NCBI RefSeq assembly: GCF_009707385.1
Contig: NZ_CP046115.1
Span: 2,790,001 to 2,854,000 of the forward strand
DNA length: 64,000 nt
Direction of reading: 5' to 3'
Origin: Klebsiella oxytoca
Lineage (GTDB): Bacteria; Pseudomonadota; Gammaproteobacteria; Enterobacterales; Enterobacteriaceae
The notes under the pieces are model-generated. The model made no database searches. It was not told the origin of the DNA and saw nothing but the letters and a program-made list of their open reading frames with translations. A program made the translations under genes and the position numbers. Shown here one piece after another: positions 34,414 to 43,227 of this stretch (positions within the stretch are counted from its first letter, which is position 1; every line of letters begins with the position of its first letter).

Positions 34414-35952
34414 ATGAAAGAACAATATGTCATGGGCATCGATAATGGCGGAACCGTAACCAAAGCGGCGATTTACGATCGTGCCGGCAGCGTAGTGGCC
34501 ATCGCGTCGAAGTCAACGCAAATGCTGACGCCAAAAGAATTTCATACCGAGCGTGATATCAACGAGCTCTGGGCGGCCAACGTCGAAGTGATTAAAACGG
34601 CTATTGCGCAGTCGGGGATTGACGCCAGTCAGATCAAAGGCGTGGCGGTGACCGGCCACGGTAACGGACTGTATATGGTTGATGAAGCCGGTACCCCGGT
34701 ACGCAACGGAATTATTTCTACCGATAGCCGGGCGAAAGCGTACGTTGAAAAGTGGTACAACGACCCGACCTTTAGTCGCGACATTTTACCCAAAACCATG
34801 CAGTCCATCTGGGCCGGCCAGCCCGTTGCCCTCCTCGCCTGGCTGCAAGATAACGAGCCTGAAGCGCTGGACAAAGCGCGCTACATTTTTATGGTCAAAG
34901 ATCTGATTCGTTTTTATCTGACCGGCGAAGCCTTCCTTGAGCTGACCGATATCTCAGGAACCAACCTGATCAACGTGCGCGACCGCGACTATGATTCATC
35001 GCTGCTGGCCTGGTGGGGACTTGGCGATCTGCGCGACAAGCTCCCGCCGATTAAACTCTCCACCGATTGCTGCGGCTACATTACCGACGAAGTCGCGCAG
35101 CTGACCGGGTTATGTGCCGGAACGCCGGTCTCCGGCGGCGTCTTTGATATTTCGGCATCATCGGTGGCTTCGGGGATCAATACGCTAAATAAGCTGGCCA
35201 TCATTACCGGCACCTGGAGTATCAACGAATACGTGACCGACCATCCGGTTATCGACCGGGATTTGTTTATGACTTCCATCTATCCCATTGAGGGTAAATG
35301 GCTAATCACCGAGGCCAGCCCCACTTCCGCCAGCAATCTGGAGTGGTTTATCAATAACTTTATGGAGGGCGATCGCGCGGCCGCCTCGGCGCAGGGAGCG
35401 TCGGTTTACGATCTGTGCAATGAGCTGGTGTCCACCACGACGCCGGCAGAAAGCCACCTGCTGTTCTTCCCGTTTGTGTTTGGCTCCAACACTATTCCCG
35501 ACGCCTCTGCGGGCTTTATCGGTCTGAACAGTTTCCATAAAAAAGCGCATTTTCTGCGCGCTATCTATGAAGGCGTCGCCTTCAGCCATCTTTATCACAC
35601 CGAACGCTTGCGCCATATCAACCCCGAGCTAAGCCGCACCATACGTATTGCGGGAGGGGTCACCAACTCTCCGGTCTGGCTACAGGTATTTGCCGATATT
35701 TTCCAGTCCACTCTGGAGATTGTCGACGTCAAAGAGCACGGCACGCTGGGCACCGCGATGACGGCGGCAGTAATGGCTGGCTGGTTTGATGACGTCTTCG
35801 CCGCCTCCAATGAGATGGTTCACGTATCGCGAACCGTCATACCGAACCCGGACAACAACAAGGTCTATCAGGATAAGTATCAGCTCTACAAAAACCTGTT
35901 ATCGGAAATGCAGTCTCCGTGGAAAAGCTGCAGTAACTACATCACGCATTAA
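34414..35952 (+). CDS. FGGY-family carbohydrate kinase
   Basis: 512 residues from ATG 34414 with AAGGAG 9 bases upstream; a start 27 bp earlier overlaps the GlpP-like gene. The N-terminal MGIDNGGTVTKAAIYD is the phosphate-1 motif, followed by GVAVTGHGNGLYMVDEAG and a C-terminal IAGGVTNSPVWLQVFADIF adenosine motif. Xylulokinase-like. It phosphorylates a ketose or polyol; L-xylulose-type kinases are the nearest look-alikes. It gives the operon a cytoplasmic kinase even though it also has a PTS component. Confidence 0.88.
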   Translation: MKEQYVMGIDNGGTVTKAAIYDRAGSVVAIASKSTQMLTPKEFHTERDINELWAANVEVIKTAIAQSGIDASQIKGVAVTGHGNGLYMVDEAGTPVRNGIISTDSRAKAYVEKWYNDPTFSRDILPKTMQSIWAGQPVALLAWLQDNEPEALDKARYIFMVKDLIRFYLTGEAFLELTDISGTNLINVRDRDYDSSLLAWWGLGDLRDKLPPIKLSTDCCGYITDEVAQLTGLCAGTPVSGGVFDISASSVASGINTLNKLAIITGTWSINEYVTDHPVIDRDLFMTSIYPIEGKWLITEASPTSASNLEWFINNFMEGDRAAASAQGASVYDLCNELVSTTTPAESHLLFFPFVFGSNTIPDASAGFIGLNSFHKKAHFLRAIYEGVAFSHLYHTERLRHINPELSRTIRIAGGVTNSPVWLQVFADIFQSTLEIVDVKEHGTLGTAMTAAVMAGWFDDVFAASNEMVHVSRTVIPNPDNNKVYQDKYQLYKNLLSEMQSPWKSCSNYITH

Positions 35953-35963
35953 GTGAGGAAAGT

Positions 35964-36725
35964 ATGGATCTGAATTTACATCACCGCACAGCTATCGTAA
36001 CCGGCGGCGCAACCGGGCTGGGCAAAGAGTTTGTCCTTTCTCTGGCCAAAGAAGGAGTCAACATCTGCTTCACGTATATGCGTGATGAAGAGCATCCAGA
36101 GCGGCTAATCGACGCGGTGAAAAGTAGCGCCAACGTCGAAATAGTGGCGGTGAAAGCCGATCTTTCCGACGAGCAAAGCCGGGAGAATCTGTTCACGACC
36201 TGTATCGACCGCCTGGGGAACGCCGATATTCTGGTCAATAACGCCGGGATCTGGCTGAGCGGCTACGTCACTGAAATCACCCAGCAGGACTGGGATAAAG
36301 TGATGAACGTCAATCTGAAAGCGGTCTTCCACCTGTGCCAGCTGTTCGTTAACCACTGTCTGGCGAAAGAGCAGCCCGGCAGCATTCTGAATATAACTTC
36401 TCAGGCAGCCTTCCACGGCTCGACAACCGGTCATGCCCACTATGCGGCCAGTAAAGCGGGTCTGGTCGCCTTCTCTATCTCGCTGGCGCGTGAGGTAGCA
36501 AAACAGAAAATCAATGTTAACAACATCGCCGTCGGCATTATGGACACCGCGATGATCCGTAAAAACATTGAACAAAATCCTGACTATTACGTCAGCCGAA
36601 TTCCGGTTGGCCGGGTGGCCCAGCCGCACGAAATTGCCGACATCGGAGTCTTCATGGTCTCTCCTAAAACCAGCTATATGACGGGAGCGACTCTGGATGT
36701 CACCGGCGGTATGTTGATGCGTTAA
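35964..36725 (+). CDS. SDR-family oxidoreductase
   Basis: 253 residues, classical short-chain dehydrogenase. TGGATGLGKE at 13-22 binds the cofactor and NNAGIWLSG is near 90. The catalytic Ser is in NITSQAAFHGS, and Tyr/Lys are in HYAASKAG near 156-160. The end is MTGATLDVTGGMLMR. It likely interconverts a polyol and ketose, or a keto acid, of the operon's pathway. TGAGGAAAG gives the SD. There is an 11-bp gap from the kinase gene. Confidence 0.9.
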   Translation: MDLNLHHRTAIVTGGATGLGKEFVLSLAKEGVNICFTYMRDEEHPERLIDAVKSSANVEIVAVKADLSDEQSRENLFTTCIDRLGNADILVNNAGIWLSGYVTEITQQDWDKVMNVNLKAVFHLCQLFVNHCLAKEQPGSILNITSQAAFHGSTTGHAHYAASKAGLVAFSISLAREVAKQKINVNNIAVGIMDTAMIRKNIEQNPDYYVSRIPVGRVAQPHEIADIGVFMVSPKTSYMTGATLDVTGGMLMR

Positions 36726-36741
36726 TTGATGGAGAATCATT

Positions 36742-37737
36742 ATGAAATGTCTGGCGATTGCCGATCTTTTTATCAACCCAGCGATGATGGACGCAGGTCT
36801 GAAGGCGCTGAAAGATAAAGGTATTGAAGTTGAGGTGCGCGAGTGGGCGCACGAATCGATTGAAAAGCTGCAGGAGGATAATTTACTGGTCGAGCAACAA
36901 GGTTCTGAAGCGGTGGCATTACCTGACGCCCTGCTTCAGGACGCGGAAGACGTTGAGATCCTGATTACCCAGTTTGCGCCCGTTAACGCCGCGGTATTTG
37001 AAAAACTGCCCGCTCTCAAGTACGTCGGGGTGCTGCGCGGCGGAATTGAAAACGTTAACCAGGCACAGGCAAAGGCACGCGGGGTGGAAGTCATCAATAC
37101 CCCTGGACGCAACGCCCGCAGCGTGGCGGAGTTTACCGTCGGAATGATCCTCGCAGAAATGCGTAACATCGCCCGCTCGCACGATGCGCTGCGCGATAAG
37201 CTCTGGCGCAAAGACAGCCCTAACCACCAGGCCATACCCGAATTGGGCGGTAAAGTTGTAGGACTGGTTGGGCTGGGGCATATCGCCCAGCTGGTAGCAG
37301 GTTTTCTGCGCGGTTTTGGCAGCGACATTATCTTTTACGATAAATACGTCTCCGGTCATGAGTGCTATGAAAAAGTGGATTCGCTGGATGAACTGGTTCG
37401 CCGTGCGGATGTGGTCTCTCTTCATGCCCGTATGACCCCGGAAACCGAAAATCTGATCAACGCCCATCATTTCGAGCTAATGAAGGAAAGCGCCATTATT
37501 GTTAACACGGCACGCTCCGGGCTCATTAACGAAAGCGATCTGATCGCCGCGCTGCGGGCGGGGAAAATCATGGGCGCCGCCCTCGACACCTTTGATGATG
37601 AACCGCTACCGGACGACAGCCCGTTTTATTCGTTGAACAACGTCACGATTACGCCGCATATTGCCGGAAGTACTATTGACGCGTTCAGTAATTCACCAAA
37701 ACTTTTTTCTGAGATCTTACTGAAGAAACTCGGTTAA
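36742..37737 (+). CDS. D-isomer-specific 2-hydroxyacid dehydrogenase
   Basis: 331 residues. The NAD-binding GLVGLGHIAQ is near 173-182. The catalytic Arg is in VSLHARMTPETENLI, and the Glu/His pair lies near ALDTFDDEPLP and TPHIAGSTIDA. An N-terminal catalytic domain contains LKYVGVLRGGIENVN. It is of the phosphoglycerate/glyoxylate-reductase class. In this operon it may reduce a 2-keto acid or act on an aldonic-type intermediate. GGAGAATCATT precedes the start. Confidence 0.88.
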   Translation: MKCLAIADLFINPAMMDAGLKALKDKGIEVEVREWAHESIEKLQEDNLLVEQQGSEAVALPDALLQDAEDVEILITQFAPVNAAVFEKLPALKYVGVLRGGIENVNQAQAKARGVEVINTPGRNARSVAEFTVGMILAEMRNIARSHDALRDKLWRKDSPNHQAIPELGGKVVGLVGLGHIAQLVAGFLRGFGSDIIFYDKYVSGHECYEKVDSLDELVRRADVVSLHARMTPETENLINAHHFELMKESAIIVNTARSGLINESDLIAALRAGKIMGAALDTFDDEPLPDDSPFYSLNNVTITPHIAGSTIDAFSNSPKLFSEILLKKLG

Positions 37738-37773
37738 ATATTAAAAGAAACAGTTAAGGTTTTTTATACGGCC

Positions 37774-37803
37774 AATTGGGCGCGGGTTCGCTCGCGCCCA
37801 ATT
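37774..37803 (+). other. Hairpin between dehydrogenase and PTS IIC genes
   Basis: AATTGGGCGCG and CGCGCCCAATT form an 11-bp stem with an 8-base loop in the 90-bp gap before the transporter gene. There is no T-run. It probably shields the upstream message or lowers read-through into the membrane-protein gene. Confidence 0.55.
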
Positions 37804-37827
37804 CAGCCGCCCGTTAAAGGAAATATT

Positions 37828-39090
37828 ATGGATATTATCAACAGCATTATTAGTCTGGGGGCATCAGTGATGATGCCAGTAATATTCTTTATTATCGCAC
37901 TTTGCTTTGGGGTAAAAATTGGCACCGCCTTTAAAGCCGGAATGCTGGTAGGAATTGGCTTTGAAGGGGTTGGCCTGGTTATTGGTCTGTTGTTAACCAA
38001 TCTCGGTCCTGCTTCACAGGCAATGGTCGAGCGTATTGGCCTGCATCTGACGGTTGTGGATACAGGCTGGCCAACGGCCTCCACGATAGGCTGGGGCTCG
38101 CCGTTGATGCTGCCGGTAGTGGTAGGTTTTATCGTTATCAATATCGCCATGCTGCTGTTCAAATTAACCAAAACGGTGAATATTGATATATTTAACTACT
38201 GGATATTTCTGATTATGGGTTCGGTGGTGTATGCCGGAACCGGTAATTACTGGCTCTCCGTCGGCATTACCTTCGGTATATTCATTTTAACCCTGCTGGC
38301 GGCAGATTTAACCGCACCGTATTTGCAAAAAAACTATAATCTCAAGGGAATTTCATTTCCCCATCTTACCTGTATAACCTACGTACCGTTTGGCATTGCC
38401 TGTAACTATATTATTGATAAGATTCCGCTGATCAATAAAATTAATTTCGACCCGGAGAGTATTAATAAAAAATTCGGCGTTTTTGGCGAACCGCTGACTC
38501 TGGGCTTCGTACTGGGGCTGCTGCTGGCTTTCCTGGCCGGGTACGATGTTTCGGCTGCGGTATCGCTGGCAATTAAGGTTTCCGCCGCCATGCTGCTGCT
38601 GCCGAAAATGATCGAAATTTTAGTCCAGGGCTTACTGATTGTTCGTGATGCTGCCGAAGCGAAGCTGAAGGAAAAATTCCCCAATCGCGATTTCTATATC
38701 GGGATGGATACCGCGCTGCTTATTGGCGAACCTTCGGTACTGGCGACCGGACTGCTGCTGATCCCCATGGCGGTAGTGCTGGCGATCGTTCTGCCCGGCA
38801 ACCGCGTGCTGCCGTTTGTCGATCTGGCTTCGCTAATGTTTCTGTTAGCGATGGTCACGCCGTTCTGTAAACGCAATATGTTCCGCATGTTTGTTACCGG
38901 CACGCTGGTGGTCACCTGCATTTTGTATGTCGGGACGGATATCTCGCAAGAGTACACTCAGGCGGCAGTTAACTCTAATATCCCGGTACCGGAAGGGATG
39001 TCGGAAATCACCAATATCGTCGGCGGAGCGACCACTCCGGTTGGCTGGCTGGCGGTGAAATTCGGCGAGTTTTTTAGTACGGCGCCTTAA
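37828..39090 (+). CDS. PTS galactitol-family IIC component
   Basis: 420 residues, with about nine to twelve membrane helices. Sequence blocks such as MLVGIGFEGVGLVIGLL, DTGWPTASTIGWGSPLMLPVVVG and GEPLTLGFVLGLLLAFLAGYD are typical of EIIC-GAT (GatC) proteins. No IIA or IIB gene is present in the operon or elsewhere in the window, while an FGGY kinase is. So it may work with IIA/IIB encoded elsewhere or as a non-phosphorylating permease. AAAGGAAATATT gives the SD. Confidence 0.85.
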   Translation: MDIINSIISLGASVMMPVIFFIIALCFGVKIGTAFKAGMLVGIGFEGVGLVIGLLLTNLGPASQAMVERIGLHLTVVDTGWPTASTIGWGSPLMLPVVVGFIVINIAMLLFKLTKTVNIDIFNYWIFLIMGSVVYAGTGNYWLSVGITFGIFILTLLAADLTAPYLQKNYNLKGISFPHLTCITYVPFGIACNYIIDKIPLINKINFDPESINKKFGVFGEPLTLGFVLGLLLAFLAGYDVSAAVSLAIKVSAAMLLLPKMIEILVQGLLIVRDAAEAKLKEKFPNRDFYIGMDTALLIGEPSVLATGLLLIPMAVVLAIVLPGNRVLPFVDLASLMFLLAMVTPFCKRNMFRMFVTGTLVVTCILYVGTDISQEYTQAAVNSNIPVPEGMSEITNIVGGATTPVGWLAVKFGEFFSTAP

Positions 39091-39143
39091 TTCCCCGGTG
39101 CGGGTAGAAGTATCGGGCTTTTTGCCCTGCCCCAGAAATAAAA

Positions 39144-39174
39144 ATGCCTGCCAGGAGGGTTATCTGGCAGGCAT
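39144..39174. terminator. Terminator between PTS IIC and porin genes
   Basis: ATGCCTGCCAG and CTGGCAGGCAT form an 11-bp stem with a 9-base loop between convergent genes. The A-run to the left (AAATAAAAATG) gives a U-run for the minus-strand porin transcript. Confidence 0.8.
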
Positions 39175-39194
39175 CGTACTATGAAACGCGTTAC

Positions 39195-40277
39195 TTAGAA
39201 CTGATAGGTCATGCCCACGGCAACGATGTTGTCGGTGCTGATACCAACAGCTTTGGTGAACGTATTGTCATCCAGCATGTTGATTTTATAGTCTACGTAG
39301 GTAGACATGTTTTTATTGAAGTAGTAAGTCGCGCCTACATCAACGTATTCAACCAGATCCTGGTCGCCGTAGCGGCCCAGATCTTTGCCTTTTGATTTCA
39401 GGTAGGCGATGGACGGACGCAGGCCGAAATCGAACTGATACTGGGCAACCACTTCAAAGTTTTGCGTAGTATTGGCGGTATTGTCTTTGCCGAACTTGGT
39501 CATATTGTGGGTTTCAGCATAGGTGGTCGCCAGGTAGATGTTGTTGGCGTCGTACTTCAGGCCGGCTGCCCACAGTTCTGCTTTTTCGCCACGAGCCTGG
39601 AGATCCGGATTAGCACGACCAGCATTAACCTGAGTATTCGTACGATCGGAAGCCGCATAGGCCGCGCCTACGCTGAATCCTTCGTACTCATAGGAAGAGG
39701 ACATGCCCCAGCCATCGCCGTGCTGTTTAGCCAGGTCGCGCTTGCCTTCTTCCTTACCCTGGTACTGTACGGCAAAGTTCAGACCGTCAACCAGGCCGAA
39801 GAAGCCATTGTTACGGTAGGTAGCCACGCCGGTGGTACGAGCGGTTGCGAAGACGTCAGTCTGCGTCCAGGTGTCACCACCGAACTCAGGCAGCATATCG
39901 GTCCAGCCGCCGATGTCATAAGCAACGCCATAGTTACGACCATAGTCCAGAGAACCATACTCGCCAAACTTCAGGCCGGCGAACGCGAGACGCGTTTTGT
40001 CTCCGGAATTGTCGCCTTCAACGTTATTGGCGCTGAAGTTATATTCCCACTGGCCGTAACCGGTCAGCTGATCGGTGATTTGTGTTTCACCTTTAAAGCC
40101 CAGACGTGCATAGGTCTGGTCGCCATCTTCGCCATCATCGTTGGAGAAATAATGCAGGCCGGTCACTTTCCCATAGAGGTCGAGTTTGTTTCCGTCCTTG
40201 TTATACACCTCAGCTGCCTGCACGGTTCCTGCAGCAAGAAGTGTAGAGACGGCCACTGTTAGTAATTTTAATTTCAT
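39195..40277 (-). CDS. General outer-membrane porin, OmpC/OmpN/PhoE type
   Basis: 360 residues, full length. The signal peptide is [21 protein letters not shown], and the mature protein begins [17 protein letters not shown]. The loop 3 PEFGGDT motif, 16 strand-like segments and the C-terminal VAVGMTYQF with its final Phe, needed for barrel assembly, are all present. It forms trimeric diffusion channels for small solutes. The exact orthologue among enteric porins cannot be settled by eye. The long AT-rich upstream region suggests complex control. Confidence 0.92.
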   Translation of the reverse strand: MKLKLLTVAVSTLLAAGTVQAAEVYNKDGNKLDLYGKVTGLHYFSNDDGEDGDQTYARLGFKGETQITDQLTGYGQWEYNFSANNVEGDNSGDKTRLAFAGLKFGEYGSLDYGRNYGVAYDIGGWTDMLPEFGGDTWTQTDVFATARTTGVATYRNNGFFGLVDGLNFAVQYQGKEEGKRDLAKQHGDGWGMSSSYEYEGFSVGAAYAASDRTNTQVNAGRANPDLQARGEKAELWAAGLKYDANNIYLATTYAETHNMTKFGKDNTANTTQNFEVVAQYQFDFGLRPSIAYLKSKGKDLGRYGDQDLVEYVDVGATYYFNKNMSTYVDYKINMLDDNTFTKAVGISTDNIVAVGMTYQF

Positions 40278-40819
40278 ATTATTTCGTCCCTAACTATTAA
40301 TAGAATATCAAATCTCAGATACCTTCTGAGCGAGCCTATTATGCGATAATTCGCAAAGAGACTTGTAATTAAAAGTTCCGGATTTTTATACCAAATACTA
40401 TAAATGTGATATCACACGCAGTTGTTAATTGACCTGGATCAATAAAAACCAACCAACACCGCCAATTATTCTGAAGCGATCTCACCGCAAGCAACAAAAC
40501 CAGAATATTCAACCAAAATAAATAAATTCTTATAAGTAAATTCTAATGATAAGAGAAATTAAACATTTCAATATGTTAAAAGTTAATAAAATCAATGCAT
40601 TAAAATTAAAATTCTCAATGGAAAATTCTTATACATAAACGAATCAATTCGCCAGATCCCGGTTCCATAGGTATATTCAGAGCTTTCTTCTTACGCCATT
40701 TTTGTTATTGAAGTTTTTTTACAAAACTCAAGCAAAGTATACCTCTGGCGTTTAGATTTTGTTTAGCTTTTCTGTGGAAGGGATTACAACCACAGTATTT
40801 TCAAGGGATAGCTTTAGTA
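40278..40819. other. Long AT-rich regulatory region of the porin gene
   Basis: 540 bp separate the porin from a divergent methyltransferase. It is very AT-rich, as in OmpR/H-NS-controlled porin promoters. TGTGATATCACA (40405-40416) is a perfect 12-bp palindrome about 130 bp upstream of the porin start, shorter in spacing than a CRP site. No small RNA with an intrinsic terminator was found. Confidence 0.4.
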
Positions 40820-41539
40820 ATGAATAAATTTAGCCCAGAAAATTGCCCGAAGGATTATGTCTATCAGAATATGATGGGGCCGAATGTGTTAAGGCTGACA
40901 GAAGAACTTAGTCGTTCCCTGGAGCTTTGGCCGGGCATGCGAATTCTCGATCTGGGCTGCGGAACGGGGCTGTCTTCGATGTATCTGGCTAGCGAGTTTG
41001 CTGTGGAAGTGGTTGCCGCTGACCTGTGGATCCAGGCTGATGATAATGCCCTCCGTTTTGCGGCAGCGGGCATGGATAACAAGCTCACGCCGATTAATCT
41101 TGATATCAGCACCTCACCTGGACTGGGTTTCTTCGCCCGTGACGCCTTCGACGCGATAGTCAGCGTCAATGCGTGGCACTATTTTGGTAGCGATATACAT
41201 TTCTTTGATCGGTGCATCGCCCCGTATATAAAAAACGGCGGTACCGTTGCTATCGTCGTTCCTGGCCTGCGCAACAGCGACGCGGAAACGCCTCCTGAAA
41301 TTCGTTCGCTGATTGAGGGTGGTATGAACCTTTTCACTACCGACCATTGGCGCTCAATCTGGTCCAGAAGCCAGCATCTTGAGGTGAGTCAGTGCCGCCA
41401 TATGACTTCAGGTCGTCAGTCATGGCTTGAGTGGCAAGAGTGTGAAAATGAATTTGCCGTTGCCGATACCGTCTTCAGGGACGAAGAGATAGCTAAGCAC
41501 CTGCGTTTTATTCAGACGATCGGCCAGATTATTAAATAA
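40820..41539 (+). CDS. Class I SAM-dependent methyltransferase
   Basis: 239 residues. The SAM-binding motif I ILDLGCGTGLSSMYLA is near 42-57, motif II VVAADLW near 67, and DAFDAIVSVNAWHYFG near 110-125. It resembles small-molecule rather than rRNA methyltransferases. There is no partner gene. Its AT-rich promoter region and the LuxR-type neighbour point to an accessory island. Substrate unknown. The Shine-Dalgarno (AAGGGATAG) is weak but present. Confidence 0.8.
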   Translation: MNKFSPENCPKDYVYQNMMGPNVLRLTEELSRSLELWPGMRILDLGCGTGLSSMYLASEFAVEVVAADLWIQADDNALRFAAAGMDNKLTPINLDISTSPGLGFFARDAFDAIVSVNAWHYFGSDIHFFDRCIAPYIKNGGTVAIVVPGLRNSDAETPPEIRSLIEGGMNLFTTDHWRSIWSRSQHLEVSQCRHMTSGRQSWLEWQECENEFAVADTVFRDEEIAKHLRFIQTIGQIIK

Positions 41540-41560
41540 AGAACACGATGTGAGCGGGAA

Positions 41561-41581
41561 CTCGCCATCAGCAATGGCGAG
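41561..41581. terminator. Hairpin after the methyltransferase gene
   Basis: CTCGCCAT and ATGGCGAG form an 8-bp stem with a 5-base loop 20 bases after the stop. It is the probable transcript end, with a poor T-run. Confidence 0.6.
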
Positions 41582-41717
41582 CCAGAATAATTATCTTTGC
41601 AGTAGTGTAATTAATTAGCAGAACTATAAATACGGCTGATATCACCTATGAAACCACGTTTAAAACGGCGAAAGAGAATAGCGCTATATAGCGACGAAAC
41701 CAGGATCCTTACGATAG

Positions 41718-42224
41718 CTAATCCGGTGTGAATCTATCGATCATTGAAGAAGCGTGTAAATAATTAGAGAGCGCCAGCAGCGCATGAAATGAGTTAAATC
41801 CAAATTTATCAATTAGTTTTCTTTTATAACTGCTATAAGCTTTCGGTGAGAGACCCAATAGTTCCGGATAATCTTTTGCCAGCACGTTAAACTTCATAAC
41901 GAAAATATACTGAAACTCCCTCTCAGTCAGAGAGATATCTTCACCTACGGGAATGCCATCCGTCACTCTTGCGATTATGTTAGCAATATGCGCGGTACGT
42001 CTTTTATTTATCAAACAAATGATATTTCTTTCCACTTTGAAACAGACAAAATTCTTTTTCATTTCAAAGCTATTAATCAAGAAATGAAACTGTGCGTCGC
42101 TGCTTGAGGTGTAGTTTGTTAAACGTAAATCGACCAGATTGGCTTGCCTCGCCGTTTTTATGTCATTTATTTTCACACGCATTGCTTTTTTAAAAAAATG
42201 ATTATGGCTGAAAATAGTCAACAT
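41718..42224 (-). CDS. LuxR-type HTH regulator, small
   Basis: 168 residues. The C-terminal 60 residues fit a LuxR/GerE HTH: LTEREFQYIFVMKFNVLAKDYPELLGLSPKAYSSYKRKLIDKFGFNSFHALLAL. The N-terminal region, about 100 residues, matches no sensor domain that I recognise. Regulators of this shape control fimbriae or motility in enterics. It is AT-rich compared with its neighbours, which suggests horizontal origin. An AAAGGA-type SD is present. Target unknown; the divergent methyltransferase and the nearby porin are candidates. Confidence 0.65.
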   Translation of the reverse strand: MLTIFSHNHFFKKAMRVKINDIKTARQANLVDLRLTNYTSSSDAQFHFLINSFEMKKNFVCFKVERNIICLINKRRTAHIANIIARVTDGIPVGEDISLTEREFQYIFVMKFNVLAKDYPELLGLSPKAYSSYKRKLIDKFGFNSFHALLALSNYLHASSMIDRFTPD

Positions 42225-42803
42225 TCCTTTCCCTCACGAAAGTTCGATAATCCTTTATAGAAATGCGTATAATACGCTCCATGGGGATATACCCATGAGT
42301 GAAGTCCGGAAATTATAAGTTTGTTTAATAATTATTGTCCAGACGATCGATTTTCAGAAAAATCCCGCGATAAATTCACGTTGAAACTTTGCGCAACCTT
42401 ACGTACAGCGACCTTGCCATCCATTACTTTAGGATTTTTCTTAATTTAAAAGAGAAAAAAAGAAGTTTTCAGCACAAACCTCCACAAAATAAATAATATT
42501 CAATTAATAAAACCATAAAAATGGTTTTATTAAAATATCATACCAACAATAGAATTGTTGCTCGCAAAACAGGTTAACATGATATCAATCTTCTAAATGT
42601 TTGTTTGCCATTCGTTTAAGCGGCATCACGTGGAAATGGCAGTCACGGCCGGAGGCGGAAAGTTTCACCCTGGCTTGTGACAAGCAGAATAATAATAAAC
42701 AGTCCCCATATTGGCTCGAAATGATGACATTCTGCTACGCCTGTGGGCTCGCAGCGTGATTCTTTGCGACAGCACTCAGTTAATTTGAAAAGGAAACTTC
42801 TGC
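42225..42803. other. AT-rich non-coding stretch with a perfect hairpin
   Basis: About 580 bp. The notable element is TAATAAAACCAT / ATGGTTTTATTA at 42505-42532, a 12-bp perfect stem with an AAAA loop. It could end an unannotated transcript or be an operator. A small ATGGG/CCCAT repeat lies near 42281-42296. No ORF with an SD could be supported. Confidence 0.4.
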
Positions 42804-43088
42804 ATGAAAACGGTTGAGTTTTTGCTCTATACCCTGAAACCGGGTACCGGCAGCGATTTTCACAGGATAATGGAAGAACAAAGCGTCCCCTGCCACCGTG
42901 ACGCCGGTATGGATATCGTCTCTTTCGGCAACTCCATTGATGACAACGATGCTTATTATCTGATCCGAGCCTATGACGATCTGGCGCATTTAAAAACTTC
43001 GCAGGAGCATTTCTACAGCAGCTCCGCGTGGCGTGAAGGCCCGCGTCAGGCCATTATCGATAAAATCAGCGTTAGCGTAAAACGGTAA
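42804..43088 (+). CDS. NIPSNAP-like / dimeric alpha-beta barrel protein
   Basis: 94 residues. The ferredoxin-like pattern MKTVEFLLYTLKPGTGSDFHRIMEEQSVP, then DAYYLIRAYDDLAHLKTSQEHFYSSSAWREGPR, is that of NIPSNAP or antibiotic-monooxygenase-type dimeric barrels. The conserved SSxAWxEGPR C-terminal helix is present. An AAAGGAAACTTC SD is present. It is monocistronic. Family members include small monooxygenases and heme-binding proteins; the specific role is unknown. Confidence 0.75.
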   Translation: MKTVEFLLYTLKPGTGSDFHRIMEEQSVPCHRDAGMDIVSFGNSIDDNDAYYLIRAYDDLAHLKTSQEHFYSSSAWREGPRQAIIDKISVSVKR

Positions 43089-43227
43089 TGGTTCTCAGCG
43101 AAAGCGCTATTGATAGTCTGCGCTCCGGCTGACCCGGTCGGCTCACCCTGCGCTTAGCTGGGATCGGCCTGCGGGGCAAGCCTTCACCCAACAAAATGGC
43201 AGCGCCATAGTTGAAACCATCTTGTAT

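Noticed and set aside
33036..35952. AI-2 (lsr) type system because of LsrF-like aldolase plus FGGY kinase
   Set aside because: The kinase lacks LsrK-specific blocks, no LsrABCD/LsrR genes occur nearby, and the PTS IIC and GlpP-like genes do not belong to lsr.
40405..40416. CRP site TGTGATATCACA before the porin
   Set aside because: The half-sites match but are separated by 2 rather than 6 bases, so CRP would not fit; kept only as an unassigned palindrome.
40278..40819. MicC-like small RNA next to the porin gene
   Set aside because: In E. coli micC lies beside ompN, but no matching 5' segment or GC-rich hairpin with T-run was found here.
43089..43227. REP-like or IS-end sequence between the NIPSNAP and IS481-like genes
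   Set aside because: Some CCGG/GGCT-rich stretches are present, but no clear palindrome or terminal inverted repeat could be paired.
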